From positions 41,874 through 105,873 of the forward strand of contig JAUXOL010000010.1 in NCBI GenBank assembly GCA_030682375.1: DNA of 64,000 nt, read 5' to 3'. The notes under the pieces were generated by a model. It was given only the letters and a program-made list of their open reading frames with translations, had not been told where the DNA came from and searched no databases. Numbering within the stretch: the first letter of the stretch is position 1; each line of letters begins with the position of its first letter. The DNA comes from Gallionella sp. GTDB taxonomy: Bacteria; Pseudomonadota; Gammaproteobacteria; Burkholderiales; Gallionellaceae. Shown here piece by piece: positions 47,124-56,839 of the stretch. A program made the position numbers and the translations under genes.

Positions 47124-49150
47124 TGGGCATGAGCATGCAGAGTCTGTATCTTCTGGTTCCTCTGGCACCGCTGTTCGGCGCGATCGCCGCCGGGCTGTTC
47201 GGCAAATGGCTGGGCCGCACCTGGTCGCACCGCATCACCATCGCGATGGTGGCCGTTTCCTTCGGTGCGTCGGTCGCGATCTTCAACGACGTGCTGGCGG
47301 GCAATACCTTCAACGGCCCGGTCTATACCTGGCTGACTTCCGGCGACACCAGCTTTCAGGTCGGCTTCCTGATCGACAAGCTGACCGCAACGATGATGCT
47401 GGTGGTGACTTCGGTGTCGCTGATGGTGCACATCTACACCATCGGTTACATGGAAGAGGATGCGGGCTACCAGCGCTTCTTCAGCTACATTTCGCTGTTC
47501 ACCTTCTCGATGCTGATGCTGGTGATGGCGAACAACTTCATGCAGCTGTTCTTCGGTTGGGAGGCGGTGGGTCTGGTCTCGTACCTGCTGATCGGCTTCT
47601 GGTACACCCGCCCGACCGCGATCTACGCGAACCTCAAGGCCTTCCTGGTGAATCGCGTCGGCGACTTCGGCTTCCTGCTCGGCATCGGCTTGGTGTTGAT
47701 GGTGTTCGGCACGCTGGATTACGCCGCGGTGTTCGCCAATGCCTCCGCCCATGTCGACGACATCGCGCCTATCCCCGGCATGACGGTAAGCTTGATGACT
47801 GCGATCTGTATCCTGCTGTTCATCGGTGCGATGGGCAAGTCGGCGCAGTTCCCGCTGCATGTGTGGCTGCCCGAGTCGATGGAAGGCCCGACCCCGATCT
47901 CCGCGCTGATCCATGCTGCGACGATGGTGACCGCCGGCATCTTCATGGTGGCGCGCATGTCGCCGCTGTATGAATTGTCCGATACCGCGCTGTCCTTCGT
48001 GATGATCATCGGCGCGATCACAGCGCTGTTCATGGGCTTCCTCGGCATCATCCAGAACGACATCAAGCGCGTGATCGCCTACTCGACGCTGTCCCAGCTG
48101 GGTTACATGACCGTCGCGCTGGGCGCATCGGCCTACTCGGTGGCGATCTTCCATCTGATGACCCACGCGTTCTTCAAGGCGCTGCTGTTCCTCGCCGCGG
48201 GTTCCGTGATCATGGCGATGCACCACGACCAGGACATCCGCAACATGGGCGGCCTGAAGAAATATATGCCTATCACCTGGATCACCTCGCTGATCGGTTC
48301 GCTGGCGTTGATCGGCACGCCGTTCTTCTCCGGCTTCTACTCCAAGGACAGCATCATCGAGGCGGTCGCGCTGTCGAACCTGCCCGGTTCCGGTTTTGCC
48401 TACTTCGCGGTGGTCGCGGGTGTATTCGTCACCGCGTTCTACTCGTTCCGCATGTACTTCCTGGTGTTCCACGGCAAGGAGCGTTTCGGCCATGCGCACC
48501 ATAAGGCGCATGACGGCGACCATGAAGACGAGGAAGTCTCCGCGGATCACCACCACGGCCTCGCCCCCGGCCAGAAGCCGCACGAGACCCCTTGGGTGGT
48601 GACGCTGCCGCTGGTGCTGCTGGCGATCCCGTCGGTGCTGATCGGTTACATCGCCATCGAGCCCATGCTTTACGGCGGCTACTTCGGCGATGCGATCTTC
48701 ATCTCCGAACATCATCCGGTGATGCATGAGTTGCACGAGGAGTTCCACGGTGCGGCGGCGATGGCGTTGCATTCGCTGACCACCTTGCCGCTATGGCTGG
48801 CGATCGCCGGCGTGGCCAGTGCAGCCTTCTTCTATCTGAAGCGTCCCGACATTCCGGCTGCGATCCAGAAGCGATTCCAGTTCATCTATGTGTTGCTGGA
48901 CAACAAGTATTACTTCGACCGCTTCAACGACTGGTTCTTTGCCGGCGGCGCGCGCGGCGCCAGCAGCTTCCTGTGGCGCAACGGCGACGTGAAGCTGATC
49001 GACGGCCTGATCGTCAACGGTTCGGCAAAGATGATCGGCATGTTGTCCGGCGTCGTGCGCCACCTCCAGTCCGGCTACATCTATCACTATGCGTTTTCCA
49101 TGATCATCGGCGTGTTCGTGCTGCTGAGCGTGCGGAACTGGTTCGAATGA
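47123..49150 (+). CDS. nuoL: NADH-quinone oxidoreductase subunit L
   Basis: NuoL is the distal antiporter-like proton pump with the long lateral helix. The 675-residue protein has FFGWEAVGLVSYLLIGFW (pump Glu near residue 144), the Lys-bearing GAMGKSAQFPLHVWLPESM and HAATMVTAGIFM. A His- and acid-rich loop (about residues 455-480, HAHHKAHDGDHEDEEVS and HHHG) sits between late helices. The C-terminal helix HL follows. A second ATG lies two codons in. Confidence 0.96.
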   Translation: MGMSMQSLYLLVPLAPLFGAIAAGLFGKWLGRTWSHRITIAMVAVSFGASVAIFNDVLAGNTFNGPVYTWLTSGDTSFQVGFLIDKLTATMMLVVTSVSLMVHIYTIGYMEEDAGYQRFFSYISLFTFSMLMLVMANNFMQLFFGWEAVGLVSYLLIGFWYTRPTAIYANLKAFLVNRVGDFGFLLGIGLVLMVFGTLDYAAVFANASAHVDDIAPIPGMTVSLMTAICILLFIGAMGKSAQFPLHVWLPESMEGPTPISALIHAATMVTAGIFMVARMSPLYELSDTALSFVMIIGAITALFMGFLGIIQNDIKRVIAYSTLSQLGYMTVALGASAYSVAIFHLMTHAFFKALLFLAAGSVIMAMHHDQDIRNMGGLKKYMPITWITSLIGSLALIGTPFFSGFYSKDSIIEAVALSNLPGSGFAYFAVVAGVFVTAFYSFRMYFLVFHGKERFGHAHHKAHDGDHEDEEVSADHHHGLAPGQKPHETPWVVTLPLVLLAIPSVLIGYIAIEPMLYGGYFGDAIFISEHHPVMHELHEEFHGAAAMALHSLTTLPLWLAIAGVASAAFFYLKRPDIPAAIQKRFQFIYVLLDNKYYFDRFNDWFFAGGARGASSFLWRNGDVKLIDGLIVNGSAKMIGMLSGVVRHLQSGYIYHYAFSMIIGVFVLLSVRNWFE

Positions 49151-49191
49151 CCCGTTTTCGGGCAATTGGGGTTTGAATAAGGAATGACAGC

Positions 49192-50682
49192 ATGATTTTT
49201 GGGTTCCCCATCATTAGCGTCGCAATCTGGCTGCCGATCATCTTCGGTGTACTGGTGCTTTCCACCGGCGACGACAAGAACGCACAGATGGCGCGCATCC
49301 TCGCGCTGGTCGGTTCGGTGCTAGGTTTCCTGGTGACCATCCCGCTGTACACGGGATTCGTCGCCGATACCTCGGAGATGCAGTTCGTCGAAATGCACGA
49401 CTGGATCTCGCGCTTCAGCATCCATTACCACCTGGGCGTGGACGGTATCTCGGTGCTGTTCATCCTGCTGACCGCGTTCTTCACGCCTCTCGTGGTGCTC
49501 GCCGGTTGGCAGGTGATCGAGAAGCGCGTCGCGCAATACATGGGCGCGTTCCTGATCATGTCCGGCATCATGATCGGTGTGTTCGCCGCGCTCGATGCGG
49601 TGCTGTTCTATGTGTTCTGGGAAGCGATGCTGATCCCGATGTTCCTGATCATCGGCATCTGGGGCGGTCAGAACCGCGTGTATGCGGCAGTCAAGTTCTT
49701 CCTGTACACCTTGCTCGGCTCGCTGTTGATGCTGGTCGCGCTGATCTATCTGTACAACGTGTCGGGCGGCAGCTTCTCGATACTCGATTTCCACCAAGTC
49801 GCAATCCCGATGGAAGCGCAGATCCTGATCTTCATCGCGTTCTTCTTCGCGTTCGCGGTGAAGGTGCCGATGTTCCCGGTGCATACCTGGTTGCCCGATG
49901 CACACGTCGAGGCGCCTACCGGCGGCTCGGTGGTGCTGGCGGCGATCATGCTGAAGGTGGGCGCCTACGGCTTCCTGCGCTTCTCGATGCCCATCGTGCC
50001 GGATGCGAGCCACTATCTGTCCGGCGTGATGATCGCGCTGTCGCTGATCGCGGTGGTGTACATCGGTCTGGTCGCGCTGATGCAGAGCGACATGAAGAAG
50101 CTGGTCGCGTATTCCTCGATCTCGCACATGGGCTTCGTCACGCTGGGTTTCTTCATCTTCAATGCCTACGGCATGGAAGGCGCGCTGCTGCAGATGATCT
50201 CGCACGGCTTCGTGTCCGGCGCATTGTTCCTGTGCATCGGCGTGCTGTACGACCGCATGCACTCGCGCAAGATCGCCGATTACGGCGGCGTGGCCAACAC
50301 GATGCCAGTGTTCGCGGCGTTCTTCATGCTGTTCGCGATGGCCAACAGCGGCCTGCCCGGCACTAGCGGCTTCGTCGGCGAGTTCATGGTGATCCTGGGC
50401 GCGGTCAAGGCGAATTTCTGGTACGCCTTCGCGGCGGCGACCACGCTGATCTTCGGCGCGGCCTACACGCTGTGGATGTACAAGCGCGTGATCTTCGGCG
50501 CGGTGGCGAATCCGCATGTCGCGGAGCTGACCGATCTGAACATGCGCGAGAAACTGATCTTCGCGATCCTGGCGATCACGGTGCTGGGCATGGGCCTGTA
50601 CCCGTTGCCGTTCAGCGAAATCATGCATGTATCGGTGAACGACCTGCTGGTGCACGTGGCGCGTTCCAAGTTGCCGTTGTAA
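49192..50682 (+). CDS. nuoM: NADH-quinone oxidoreductase subunit M
   Basis: NuoM is the middle antiporter-like proton pump. The 496-residue protein has FYVFWEAMLIPMFLIIGIWG with the pump Glu near residue 144, FAVKVPMFPVHTWLPDAHVE with its Lys, and AYSSISHMGFVTLG. About 14 helices are predicted. No oddity. Confidence 0.97.
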   Translation: MIFGFPIISVAIWLPIIFGVLVLSTGDDKNAQMARILALVGSVLGFLVTIPLYTGFVADTSEMQFVEMHDWISRFSIHYHLGVDGISVLFILLTAFFTPLVVLAGWQVIEKRVAQYMGAFLIMSGIMIGVFAALDAVLFYVFWEAMLIPMFLIIGIWGGQNRVYAAVKFFLYTLLGSLLMLVALIYLYNVSGGSFSILDFHQVAIPMEAQILIFIAFFFAFAVKVPMFPVHTWLPDAHVEAPTGGSVVLAAIMLKVGAYGFLRFSMPIVPDASHYLSGVMIALSLIAVVYIGLVALMQSDMKKLVAYSSISHMGFVTLGFFIFNAYGMEGALLQMISHGFVSGALFLCIGVLYDRMHSRKIADYGGVANTMPVFAAFFMLFAMANSGLPGTSGFVGEFMVILGAVKANFWYAFAAATTLIFGAAYTLWMYKRVIFGAVANPHVAELTDLNMREKLIFAILAITVLGMGLYPLPFSEIMHVSVNDLLVHVARSKLPL

Positions 50683-50703
50683 GCAGCGGACTCTGAGGTG
50701 AAT

Positions 50704-52155
50704 ATGGATTTGATGACGAATTGGATGTCGGCCGGCGCGGAAATCTTCCTGCTGGTCATGGTGTGTGCGATCCTGATCGCGGACCTGTTGATCAAGCAGA
50801 GCGGCCGGCTGGTCACCTACATGCTGGCGCAGCTCACGTTGCTGGGCTGTTCGCTGATCACCGTCGGCACGCACGAGAACGGCGTGGTGTACGCCTTCCA
50901 CAACATGTTCGTGGACGATCTGATGTCCGACGTGCTGAAGCTGCTGACCTATCTGGCGATGTCGATGATGCTGGTGTATTCGCGCCAGTACCTGACGGTG
51001 CGCGGTCTGTTCACCGGCGAATTCATCGTGCTGGCGCTGTTCGCGATGCTGGGCATGATGGTGATGATCTCCGCGAACCACTTCCTGACGCTGTATCTCG
51101 GCCTGGAACTGCTGTCGCTGTCGCTGTATGCGATGGTCGCTCTGCAGCGCGATTCCGCGATCGCCACCGAGGCCGCGATGAAGTACTTCATCCTCGGCGC
51201 GCTGGCCTCAGGCCTGCTGCTGTATGGCATGTCGATGCTGTACGGCGCGACCGGTTCGCTGGAACTCGGCGTGGTTTCGAACGCGATCCAGTACGGCGTC
51301 GCCGACAAGAACTTGCTGGTGTTCGGTCTGGTGTTCGTGGTCTCCGGTCTCGCGTTCAAGCTGGGCGTGGTGCCGTTCCACATGTGGGTGCCGGACGTTT
51401 ATCACGGTGCGCCGACCGCGATGACCATGCTGATCGGTTCCGCGCCCAAGCTGGCCGCGTTCGCCTTCGCTACGCGCATCCTGGTCGAGGGCCTGCAGCC
51501 GTTGGTGCAGCACTGGTCCGGCATGCTGATCATCCTCGCGGTCGCCTCGATGGCCATCGGCAATATCACCGCGATCGCGCAGACCAACCTGAAGCGCATG
51601 TTCGCCTACTCGACCATCGCGCACATGGGCTTCATGCTGCTCGGTTTGCTCTCCGGCGGCATCGAAGGCTACGGTTCGGCGATGTTCTATGCGGTGGTCT
51701 ATGTGCTGATGTCGCTGGGCGCGTTCGGCATGATCATGTTGCTGTCGCGCGTCGGCTTCGAGGCCGATACGCTGAACGACTTCAAGGGACTGAACCAGCG
51801 CAGCCCGTGGCTGGCGTTCATGATGCTGCTGCTGATGTTCTCGATGGCCGGCGTGCCGCCGACCGTCGGTTTCTATGCCAAGTTTTCGGTGCTGAATGCG
51901 GTGGTGCAGGCCGGCCACATCTGGCTGGCGGTGGCGGCGGTACTGTTCTCGCTGATCGGCGCGTTCTATTACCTGCGCATCGTCAAGCTGATGTATTTCG
52001 ATGCGCCTGAGAGCCACGAGCCTATCGCGGTCGGGCAGGACAGTGCGCTGCTGATCAGCGTCAACGGTTTGGCCGTGCTGCTGCTGGGCCTGCTGCCCGG
52101 CGCGTTGATGTCGGTGTGCGCGGTGTCGGTTCAGCAATCGTTGCTGTTGCATTAA
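50704..52155 (+). CDS. nuoN: NADH-quinone oxidoreductase subunit N
   Basis: NuoN is the proximal antiporter-like proton pump and the last gene of the operon. The 483-residue protein has [18 protein letters not shown] with the pump Glu, [20 protein letters not shown] with its Lys, and [19 protein letters not shown]. The ATG at 50704 is preferred to GTG 50698 because GAGGTG lies just upstream of it. A terminator follows. Confidence 0.96.
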   Translation: MDLMTNWMSAGAEIFLLVMVCAILIADLLIKQSGRLVTYMLAQLTLLGCSLITVGTHENGVVYAFHNMFVDDLMSDVLKLLTYLAMSMMLVYSRQYLTVRGLFTGEFIVLALFAMLGMMVMISANHFLTLYLGLELLSLSLYAMVALQRDSAIATEAAMKYFILGALASGLLLYGMSMLYGATGSLELGVVSNAIQYGVADKNLLVFGLVFVVSGLAFKLGVVPFHMWVPDVYHGAPTAMTMLIGSAPKLAAFAFATRILVEGLQPLVQHWSGMLIILAVASMAIGNITAIAQTNLKRMFAYSTIAHMGFMLLGLLSGGIEGYGSAMFYAVVYVLMSLGAFGMIMLLSRVGFEADTLNDFKGLNQRSPWLAFMMLLLMFSMAGVPPTVGFYAKFSVLNAVVQAGHIWLAVAAVLFSLIGAFYYLRIVKLMYFDAPESHEPIAVGQDSALLISVNGLAVLLLGLLPGALMSVCAVSVQQSLLLH

Positions 52156-52186
52156 GCAAGAAATGGAGATTCGGCGGCATTGAAAG

Positions 52187-52214
52187 CTCCCGCCCTGCGC
52201 GGGAGTTTTCGTTT
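52187..52214 (+). terminator. Intrinsic terminator of the nuo operon
   Basis: CTCCCGC pairs with GCGGGAG around CCTGC and is followed by TTTTCGTTT. It lies 32 bases after nuoN and before the DUF342 gene. Confidence 0.88.
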
Positions 52215-52269
52215 GCCGGTGTCGTGCATGCCGTTGCTGCGTGGGACGGTGCAACCTGGGGAGGTTGAC

Positions 52270-54231
52270 ATGAGTGAGAGCGAATCGGGTCGGGAGGAGG
52301 GTACGGCGTCGGATGTGGCGATGCCTGTGTTCGTCTACAACCGTGCGGACGGGGTGTTCGTCGATCTGCCGCGTCTGTCGTTGGCGGATGGCGGGCTCGA
52401 ACGGTTCGTCGATCGACTGTTCGAGAGCGGCGCCCGTTTCACCGGCCTGAACTATGACTTGTTTCTGAAATTGCTGTACGACGAGGAATGGCTGGCGGAA
52501 ACCAAGGACAAGACGGCGAGCCTGAAGATGGCCGAGAGCATCGTGCGTTTCCTGCCCGAGCGCCAGGCGCTCTATCGCAAGGTCAAGGTGCTGCCCCAGG
52601 ACATGCGTGCGGAATACATGTTCGAGCCCGTCAGCATCGAGGAATCCTATCAGGTGCCGCTCTACGGCGAACCCGGAGAAGATGGCATCGTCCCCATCTC
52701 CGGCTACGAGACCAAGACCAGGGATGTGGCGACCAAGCTGGATTTCGACGAGCTGGTCACCGATATGTGGCTGAAGGGCGTGAAGTTCGGCTTGCGCGAA
52801 GAGGCGATCCGCAAGACCATCGCCAGCGGTGAGACCGTGCGTCTGCCGCTCGCCTTGCATATCGATCCGACGGACAGCCGCGATGCCGAGATCATCGAAG
52901 TCTGCGCCGACCTGCACCGCGACAACTCTCCCAAGCTGTTGGCAAACGGCAAGGCGGACCTGAGCGTGTACAAGAATCGATTCCCGTACGTGAAAAAGGG
53001 TACGCGCCTGCTCAAGAAGGTGCCGCGGGTGCTGGGCAAGCCCGGGCGCAAGGTCACAGGCGTGGCTATCGAGCCCGACATGCCCAAGGACCTGGACCTG
53101 CACAAGCTCTCGTCGCTGGGCACGACCATAGAGCAGGATAAGGACGGTGAATATGTCGTGGCGACGATGGATGGTTTCGTCGGCATCGATACCAAATCGA
53201 ATAGCATTTCCATCACCGAGAAGATCGAGACCAAGGAGGGTATCAGCGCCAAGACGACCGGCGACCTGGCACTGGCGGCGGACGAGTTCGTCGAGCATGG
53301 AGAAGTGCAGGAAGGACGCACTGTGAAGGGCAAGCACATGACCTTCCTGTCCGATGTGTTCGGCAACGTTATTTCCGACGACGGCAACATCCTGATTTCC
53401 GGCAATCTGTCGGGCGGGAGGGCCGAAGCAAAGAGCGGCAATGTCACCTTGGGCAAACGCGCCACGCGCGCCGTAGTGCTCGCCCGCGAGGGCGAATTGA
53501 GGGCCACCCAGTGCGAAAGCTGTACGCTGATCGGCAAGGTGGTGCATGTGGAACATGCGGTGAATTGCGAGATCATCGCCGACGAGCTGTACGCCGACAT
53601 CGTCGAGGGCTGCATCATCGCCGGCAAGGTCATCAAGATCCGTTCTGCCGGAGAGCGCAGGGGAACCGAAACATCGATGACGATGGTCGTGCCGGATAGT
53701 TCCATCCTCACTCAGGGTATCGCCGACATCAAGAAGGCAATGGACGAGGCACAGGCCGCTATCGCCGCGAAGATGGCCGAGATCGATGCGTTTAAGTCGG
53801 AACCTGAATTTGCAAAATTTTTGGCCTTGCGCGACCGGATTGAGAGCGGGGCGATCAAGCTTACTGCCGAACAAGCGGGCAACTGGCAGAAAATGGTGGA
53901 AAAAAATTCACGATTGACCCAGCAGCTGGCTTCGTTGATGCGGGAGGTCGATGCGTTCGGCGTGTCGGTAAAGGACATGGAAGAATCGCTGGCTTCCATG
54001 GAGCAGGAACAGCAAGAGATGGGCAAGGATATTTCCTGCGTGATCGAGCGTGTGACCGGACATACCGTCGGGCAGACCATGCGTATGACAAACGGACTCG
54101 ACAGTCTGAGCGTCATGTCCGGCAGCCAGATCAGGAACACGTTGCAGACCATGGATGGACGCAAGGCGAGAGTGTTTTACGAAGACGATGGCGCGATAGA
54201 CTGGAAGTTCGATAAATCGTCCGCCCCTTGA
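52270..54231 (+). CDS. DUF342 (FapA-like) polymer-binding/beta-helix protein
   Basis: The 653-residue protein matches the DUF342/FapA family: an N-terminal alpha/beta part (to about residue 230), a right-handed beta-helix-like middle (about 250-470, with repeated short strands such as GNVISDDGNILISGNLSGG), and a C-terminal coiled coil (about 490-620). FapA members bear on flagellar or polar localisation in some bacteria; function in general is unclear. The ATG at 52270 is chosen because GGGGAGG lies seven bases upstream; in-frame codons further upstream cover the nuo terminator. It has no secretion signal. Confidence 0.8.
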   Translation: MSESESGREEGTASDVAMPVFVYNRADGVFVDLPRLSLADGGLERFVDRLFESGARFTGLNYDLFLKLLYDEEWLAETKDKTASLKMAESIVRFLPERQALYRKVKVLPQDMRAEYMFEPVSIEESYQVPLYGEPGEDGIVPISGYETKTRDVATKLDFDELVTDMWLKGVKFGLREEAIRKTIASGETVRLPLALHIDPTDSRDAEIIEVCADLHRDNSPKLLANGKADLSVYKNRFPYVKKGTRLLKKVPRVLGKPGRKVTGVAIEPDMPKDLDLHKLSSLGTTIEQDKDGEYVVATMDGFVGIDTKSNSISITEKIETKEGISAKTTGDLALAADEFVEHGEVQEGRTVKGKHMTFLSDVFGNVISDDGNILISGNLSGGRAEAKSGNVTLGKRATRAVVLAREGELRATQCESCTLIGKVVHVEHAVNCEIIADELYADIVEGCIIAGKVIKIRSAGERRGTETSMTMVVPDSSILTQGIADIKKAMDEAQAAIAAKMAEIDAFKSEPEFAKFLALRDRIESGAIKLTAEQAGNWQKMVEKNSRLTQQLASLMREVDAFGVSVKDMEESLASMEQEQQEMGKDISCVIERVTGHTVGQTMRMTNGLDSLSVMSGSQIRNTLQTMDGRKARVFYEDDGAIDWKFDKSSAP

Positions 54232-54263
54232 ACCGGGCGGGAGCGAAGCAAAGGGAGCGGAAT

Positions 54264-54824
54264 GTGGATCTGAAGGAGACTCAGCTGGAATCTGCGGTGA
54301 TGTACAGCGGCGATTTCATCGAGGTGCGCAAGGATGCCGTGCGCCTGCCCGACGGCGCTATCGCCAGCCGCGAATACATCACCCATCCGGGGGCAGTTGC
54401 GGTGCTGGCGCTGCTGGACAACGGCAATCTGGTGATGGAACGGCAGTTCCGTTATGCGCCGCAGCGCGAGTTCATCGAGCTGCCTGCCGGCAAGATCGAT
54501 CACGGCGAGGACATCCTGTTGACTGCACAGCGCGAACTGCTGGAGGAGACCGGCTATGTCGCTAGCGAATGGATTCATCTCACCACGGCTTGGCCGTGCA
54601 TAGGTTATGCCGACGAGCGCATGGAATATTTTCTGGCGCGGGGCATCACCCACCAAGGGAGCGCGCTGGACGACGGCGAATTCCTGGAGGTGTTCGAGCT
54701 GTCGCTGACCGAGGCCCTGGAATGGGTGCGTTTGGGCAAGATCAACGACAGCAAGACCATCGTCGGCCTGTTCTGGCTGGAGAAGCATCTCAACGAATGG
54801 AAAGAAGGCCGGGTGCCGCGATAA
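54264..54824 (+). CDS. Nudix hydrolase, ADP-ribose pyrophosphatase-like
   Basis: The 186-residue protein has a full Nudix box beginning GKIDHGEDILLTAQRELLEE and ending TGYV near residue 88, with the catalytic glutamates intact. The preceding PAGKID and the EFIELPAG segment fit the ADP-ribose/NDP-sugar pyrophosphatase subgroup (NudF-like). I chose the GTG start at 54264 because GGGAG lies eight bases upstream; a longer TTG start is possible. It lies 32 bases after the DUF342 gene. Confidence 0.87.
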   Translation: MDLKETQLESAVMYSGDFIEVRKDAVRLPDGAIASREYITHPGAVAVLALLDNGNLVMERQFRYAPQREFIELPAGKIDHGEDILLTAQRELLEETGYVASEWIHLTTAWPCIGYADERMEYFLARGITHQGSALDDGEFLEVFELSLTEALEWVRLGKINDSKTIVGLFWLEKHLNEWKEGRVPR

Positions 54825-54936
54825 AACGCCTGCACGGCCGACGCGTTTAGGGTAAATTGCGCCGGCTTGTTCAACGACGGAACTTCGACGGGACGATGCC
54901 GTCTCATCGGTTCCAATAAATCACAGGAGTAGAGTT

Positions 54937-55458
54937 ATGACGCAGTACAGCAAACGCATGGTTATCGTTCATTGGCTGACTTTGGCGGTGCTGATCGCCG
55001 CTTGGTTCCTCGGGGATATGGTGCATGACGCGCGCAAGGATGGCGGTGCGGATATCGCAGGATATGTTATTCATGCAGTGGTTGGCGGCGCAGTGTTGCT
55101 GCTGACGTTTGCTCGCTTGTTTTTCCGTCGCCAGGATGGCACTCCTGCTCCGGTCGGCACGACGCCGATGGACAAGGTGGCGAAGGGCATCCATCACGCG
55201 CTGTATGCCGTGCTGATCCTGTTGCCGGTGAGCGGCATGATGCAGGTCCTCACCAGCGATGTGGGCAAGGCGATCGCCGCAGGCGATTCGGCGCTGCTGC
55301 CGGCGAAGTTTACCGGCGTAGCGGCGCATGAAGTCCACGAAATTCTGGTGACCGTGCTGATCGTGCTGGTCGTGGTGCATGTGCTGGGTGCGCTCAAGCA
55401 TCAGTTCCTGATGAAAGACGGTTTGATGGAGCGCATGTCGCTGCGCAGAAAAGACTGA
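54937..55458 (+). CDS. Cytochrome b561-like membrane protein
   Basis: A 173-residue four-helix di-haem cytochrome b of the CybB family. Candidate haem ligands are His12 (VIVHWLTLAVL), His46 (AGYVIHAVVGG), His134 or His131 (HEVHEILV) and His148 (VLVVVHVLGALKH). Such proteins transfer electrons between quinols and periplasmic or other acceptors. An ACAGGAG site precedes the ATG. A strong terminator follows. Confidence 0.88.
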   Translation: MTQYSKRMVIVHWLTLAVLIAAWFLGDMVHDARKDGGADIAGYVIHAVVGGAVLLLTFARLFFRRQDGTPAPVGTTPMDKVAKGIHHALYAVLILLPVSGMMQVLTSDVGKAIAAGDSALLPAKFTGVAAHEVHEILVTVLIVLVVVHVLGALKHQFLMKDGLMERMSLRRKD

Positions 55459-55479
55459 GTCTTTCGTTAGATATGTACG

Positions 55480-55510
55480 AAAAAAGGGCGGTGTCGAACC
55501 GCCCTTTTTT
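55480..55510 (+). terminator. Intrinsic terminator after cytochrome b561 gene
   Basis: Six As and GGGCGG pair with CCGCCC and six Ts around TGTCGAA, a near-perfect bidirectional-type terminator 21 bases after the stop codon. Confidence 0.92.
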
Positions 55511-55933
55511 CTTTCCCCCCGATATTCGCTTATCGAAGATTCCTCAGGTTTTTCTCTAACGAATTTACGTTAACCCGCCATAGGAAAAGAGTATTTTTAT
55601 TTACCCACAAAAGCTGTGGATAACTTTGTGGGTAAGTGCCGATGGTAGTGCCTCAATGCCGTGTTCCATAAGGTTTTTTGTTGCGCTGCTCATTTTTTGA
55701 GTTCGTGTAATTTCCTTTTGATACAATGTGTTGCGCTAAGTGCTCAATTGCCTGTGCGGCTGGAATGGCGCAATGCGGCGTGTTTTGTGGGGTTGTGAAT
55801 TGTTTTGGGTTGTCAATAGGTTTCCTGAATTATTTTTGCGTTGGTGTCTTGCTTGATAAGGTTTCGTTCTGTCGGATACGAAGCTTTCATTTCAGTGGGG
55901 TGGCGATCCGGTCCCGCCGATGCCCGAGCCGCT
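55511..55933. other. AT-rich gene-free region with three DnaA-box-like sequences
   Basis: About 420 bases with no supportable gene and lower GC than the surroundings. TGTGGATAA (55615), an exact DnaA box on the minus strand, is flanked by TTACCCACA (55601) and its reverse complement TGTGGGTAA (55627), both one mismatch from consensus. Upstream is an AT-rich stretch. A weak -35/-10 pair (TTGAGT 55697, TACAAT 55722) is also present. A short Cys-rich open frame on the plus strand is not convincing. Confidence 0.55.
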
Positions 55934-56833
55934 CTATATATCCGTTGTTTGCAGCAGCCAGCCGATGCCGGTGAGTGCGGCGAAGAATATGGCCAGATGC
56001 ATCCAGCTCCAGAACAGGTAGCGGCGCGATAGCTTTTCGGGCGTAAGGTTGCTGATCAGGAATAACTTGCCGTCATGAGGGCGGCAGATGAGATGAATAT
56101 CCGGTTGCGCCAAGGCCTTGATCCGCTTTTTGCCGATCTCGCGTTTGGCGGCTTGGCGAGCCAGAGCCCATTCCTTCATGTCGAGTTCGCCGTTGTCGTC
56201 GAGATCAAAGCGTGCGTGCAACGCGGGTTTGTCGCGCTTCCATTCGGCAAGCAGGGCGTTGAGCTCGGCGCGTGCATCGAATTCGATACCTAAACTGCGT
56301 GTGCGGAACTCGCCGATGACATACAGGCTGTCGTCCTGAATGAACTTCCACTCGGTGTGGCGATAATCACCTTCGCTCCACTGGTCGCGGTGTTTGGTGA
56401 CGATCTCCGCATGTTCCGGATCGATTACGCAGTTGCCGCTGTCGTCGTGCAGTACGAAGGTATCGGTGCTTTCGCCGTGGTCGATGGTCTCCCACTTGTT
56501 GTTGTCGGAGCGGCGTTCGATGCGGTAGCGGTACCACAGGCAGGGCAGCCCCCGCAGCTTGCTGATCAGCGGGGTGTCCCCGAACGGACGGCCGCGTCCG
56601 GTGAGTTCGACATAGCCCTGCGCGGCGGAGGCGATCTTCGAGGTGGGCGTGTCGCGGATCGTGCGCAAACGGTGCAATGCAGATAGCCAGGCGAAGAAGC
56701 TTACGAGAGCCATCGCGGACAGTGTGCCCAGCCAGCCTTCGCGCGATTCCAGTTTGATGCCGACGAACAGCAGCAACAGTTGCGCGCCGGAGGTGACCAG
56801 TTGCGCGTATTCGCGGCGCAGCCTGACCAGCAT
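55934..56833 (-). CDS. GIDE-domain membrane protein with EF-hand
   Basis: The 299-residue protein has membrane helices near residues 15-25, 35-52 and 275-295, with a GIDE-like domain in between (about 60-185; GYVELTGRGRPF, LRGLPCLWYRYRIE). GIDE domains also occur in mitochondrial E3 ligase MUL1. Residues 210-221 (DLDDNGELDMKE) are a perfect 12-residue EF-hand loop, predicted to bind calcium, inserted in the cytoplasmic region. It overlaps no gene but starts six bases after the lemA stop. GIDE and LemA genes are often neighbours; their joint role is not known. Confidence 0.78.
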   Translation of the reverse strand: MLVRLRREYAQLVTSGAQLLLLFVGIKLESREGWLGTLSAMALVSFFAWLSALHRLRTIRDTPTSKIASAAQGYVELTGRGRPFGDTPLISKLRGLPCLWYRYRIERRSDNNKWETIDHGESTDTFVLHDDSGNCVIDPEHAEIVTKHRDQWSEGDYRHTEWKFIQDDSLYVIGEFRTRSLGIEFDARAELNALLAEWKRDKPALHARFDLDDNGELDMKEWALARQAAKREIGKKRIKALAQPDIHLICRPHDGKLFLISNLTPEKLSRRYLFWSWMHLAIFFAALTGIGWLLQTTDI

Positions 56834-56839
56834 GATGTA

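Noticed and set aside
46973..48772. Open frame of about 600 codons on the minus strand
   Set aside because: Antisense to nuoK and nuoL; composition artefact with no recognisable motif.
51208..53874. Open frame of 888 codons on the minus strand
   Set aside because: Antisense to nuoN and the DUF342 gene, both strongly supported. The translation is His/Arg/Gln-rich low complexity typical of reversed high-GC codons.
55511..55933. Chromosomal origin oriC
   Set aside because: Only three boxes, and no dnaA, dnaN, gyrB, parAB or rnpA-rpmH genes nearby. Kept only as a DnaA-site candidate.
55726..55974. Short Cys-rich plus-strand open frame in the AT-rich gap
   Set aside because: Its start overlaps the only candidate -10 box, it lacks a ribosome site and its end runs antisense into the GIDE gene.
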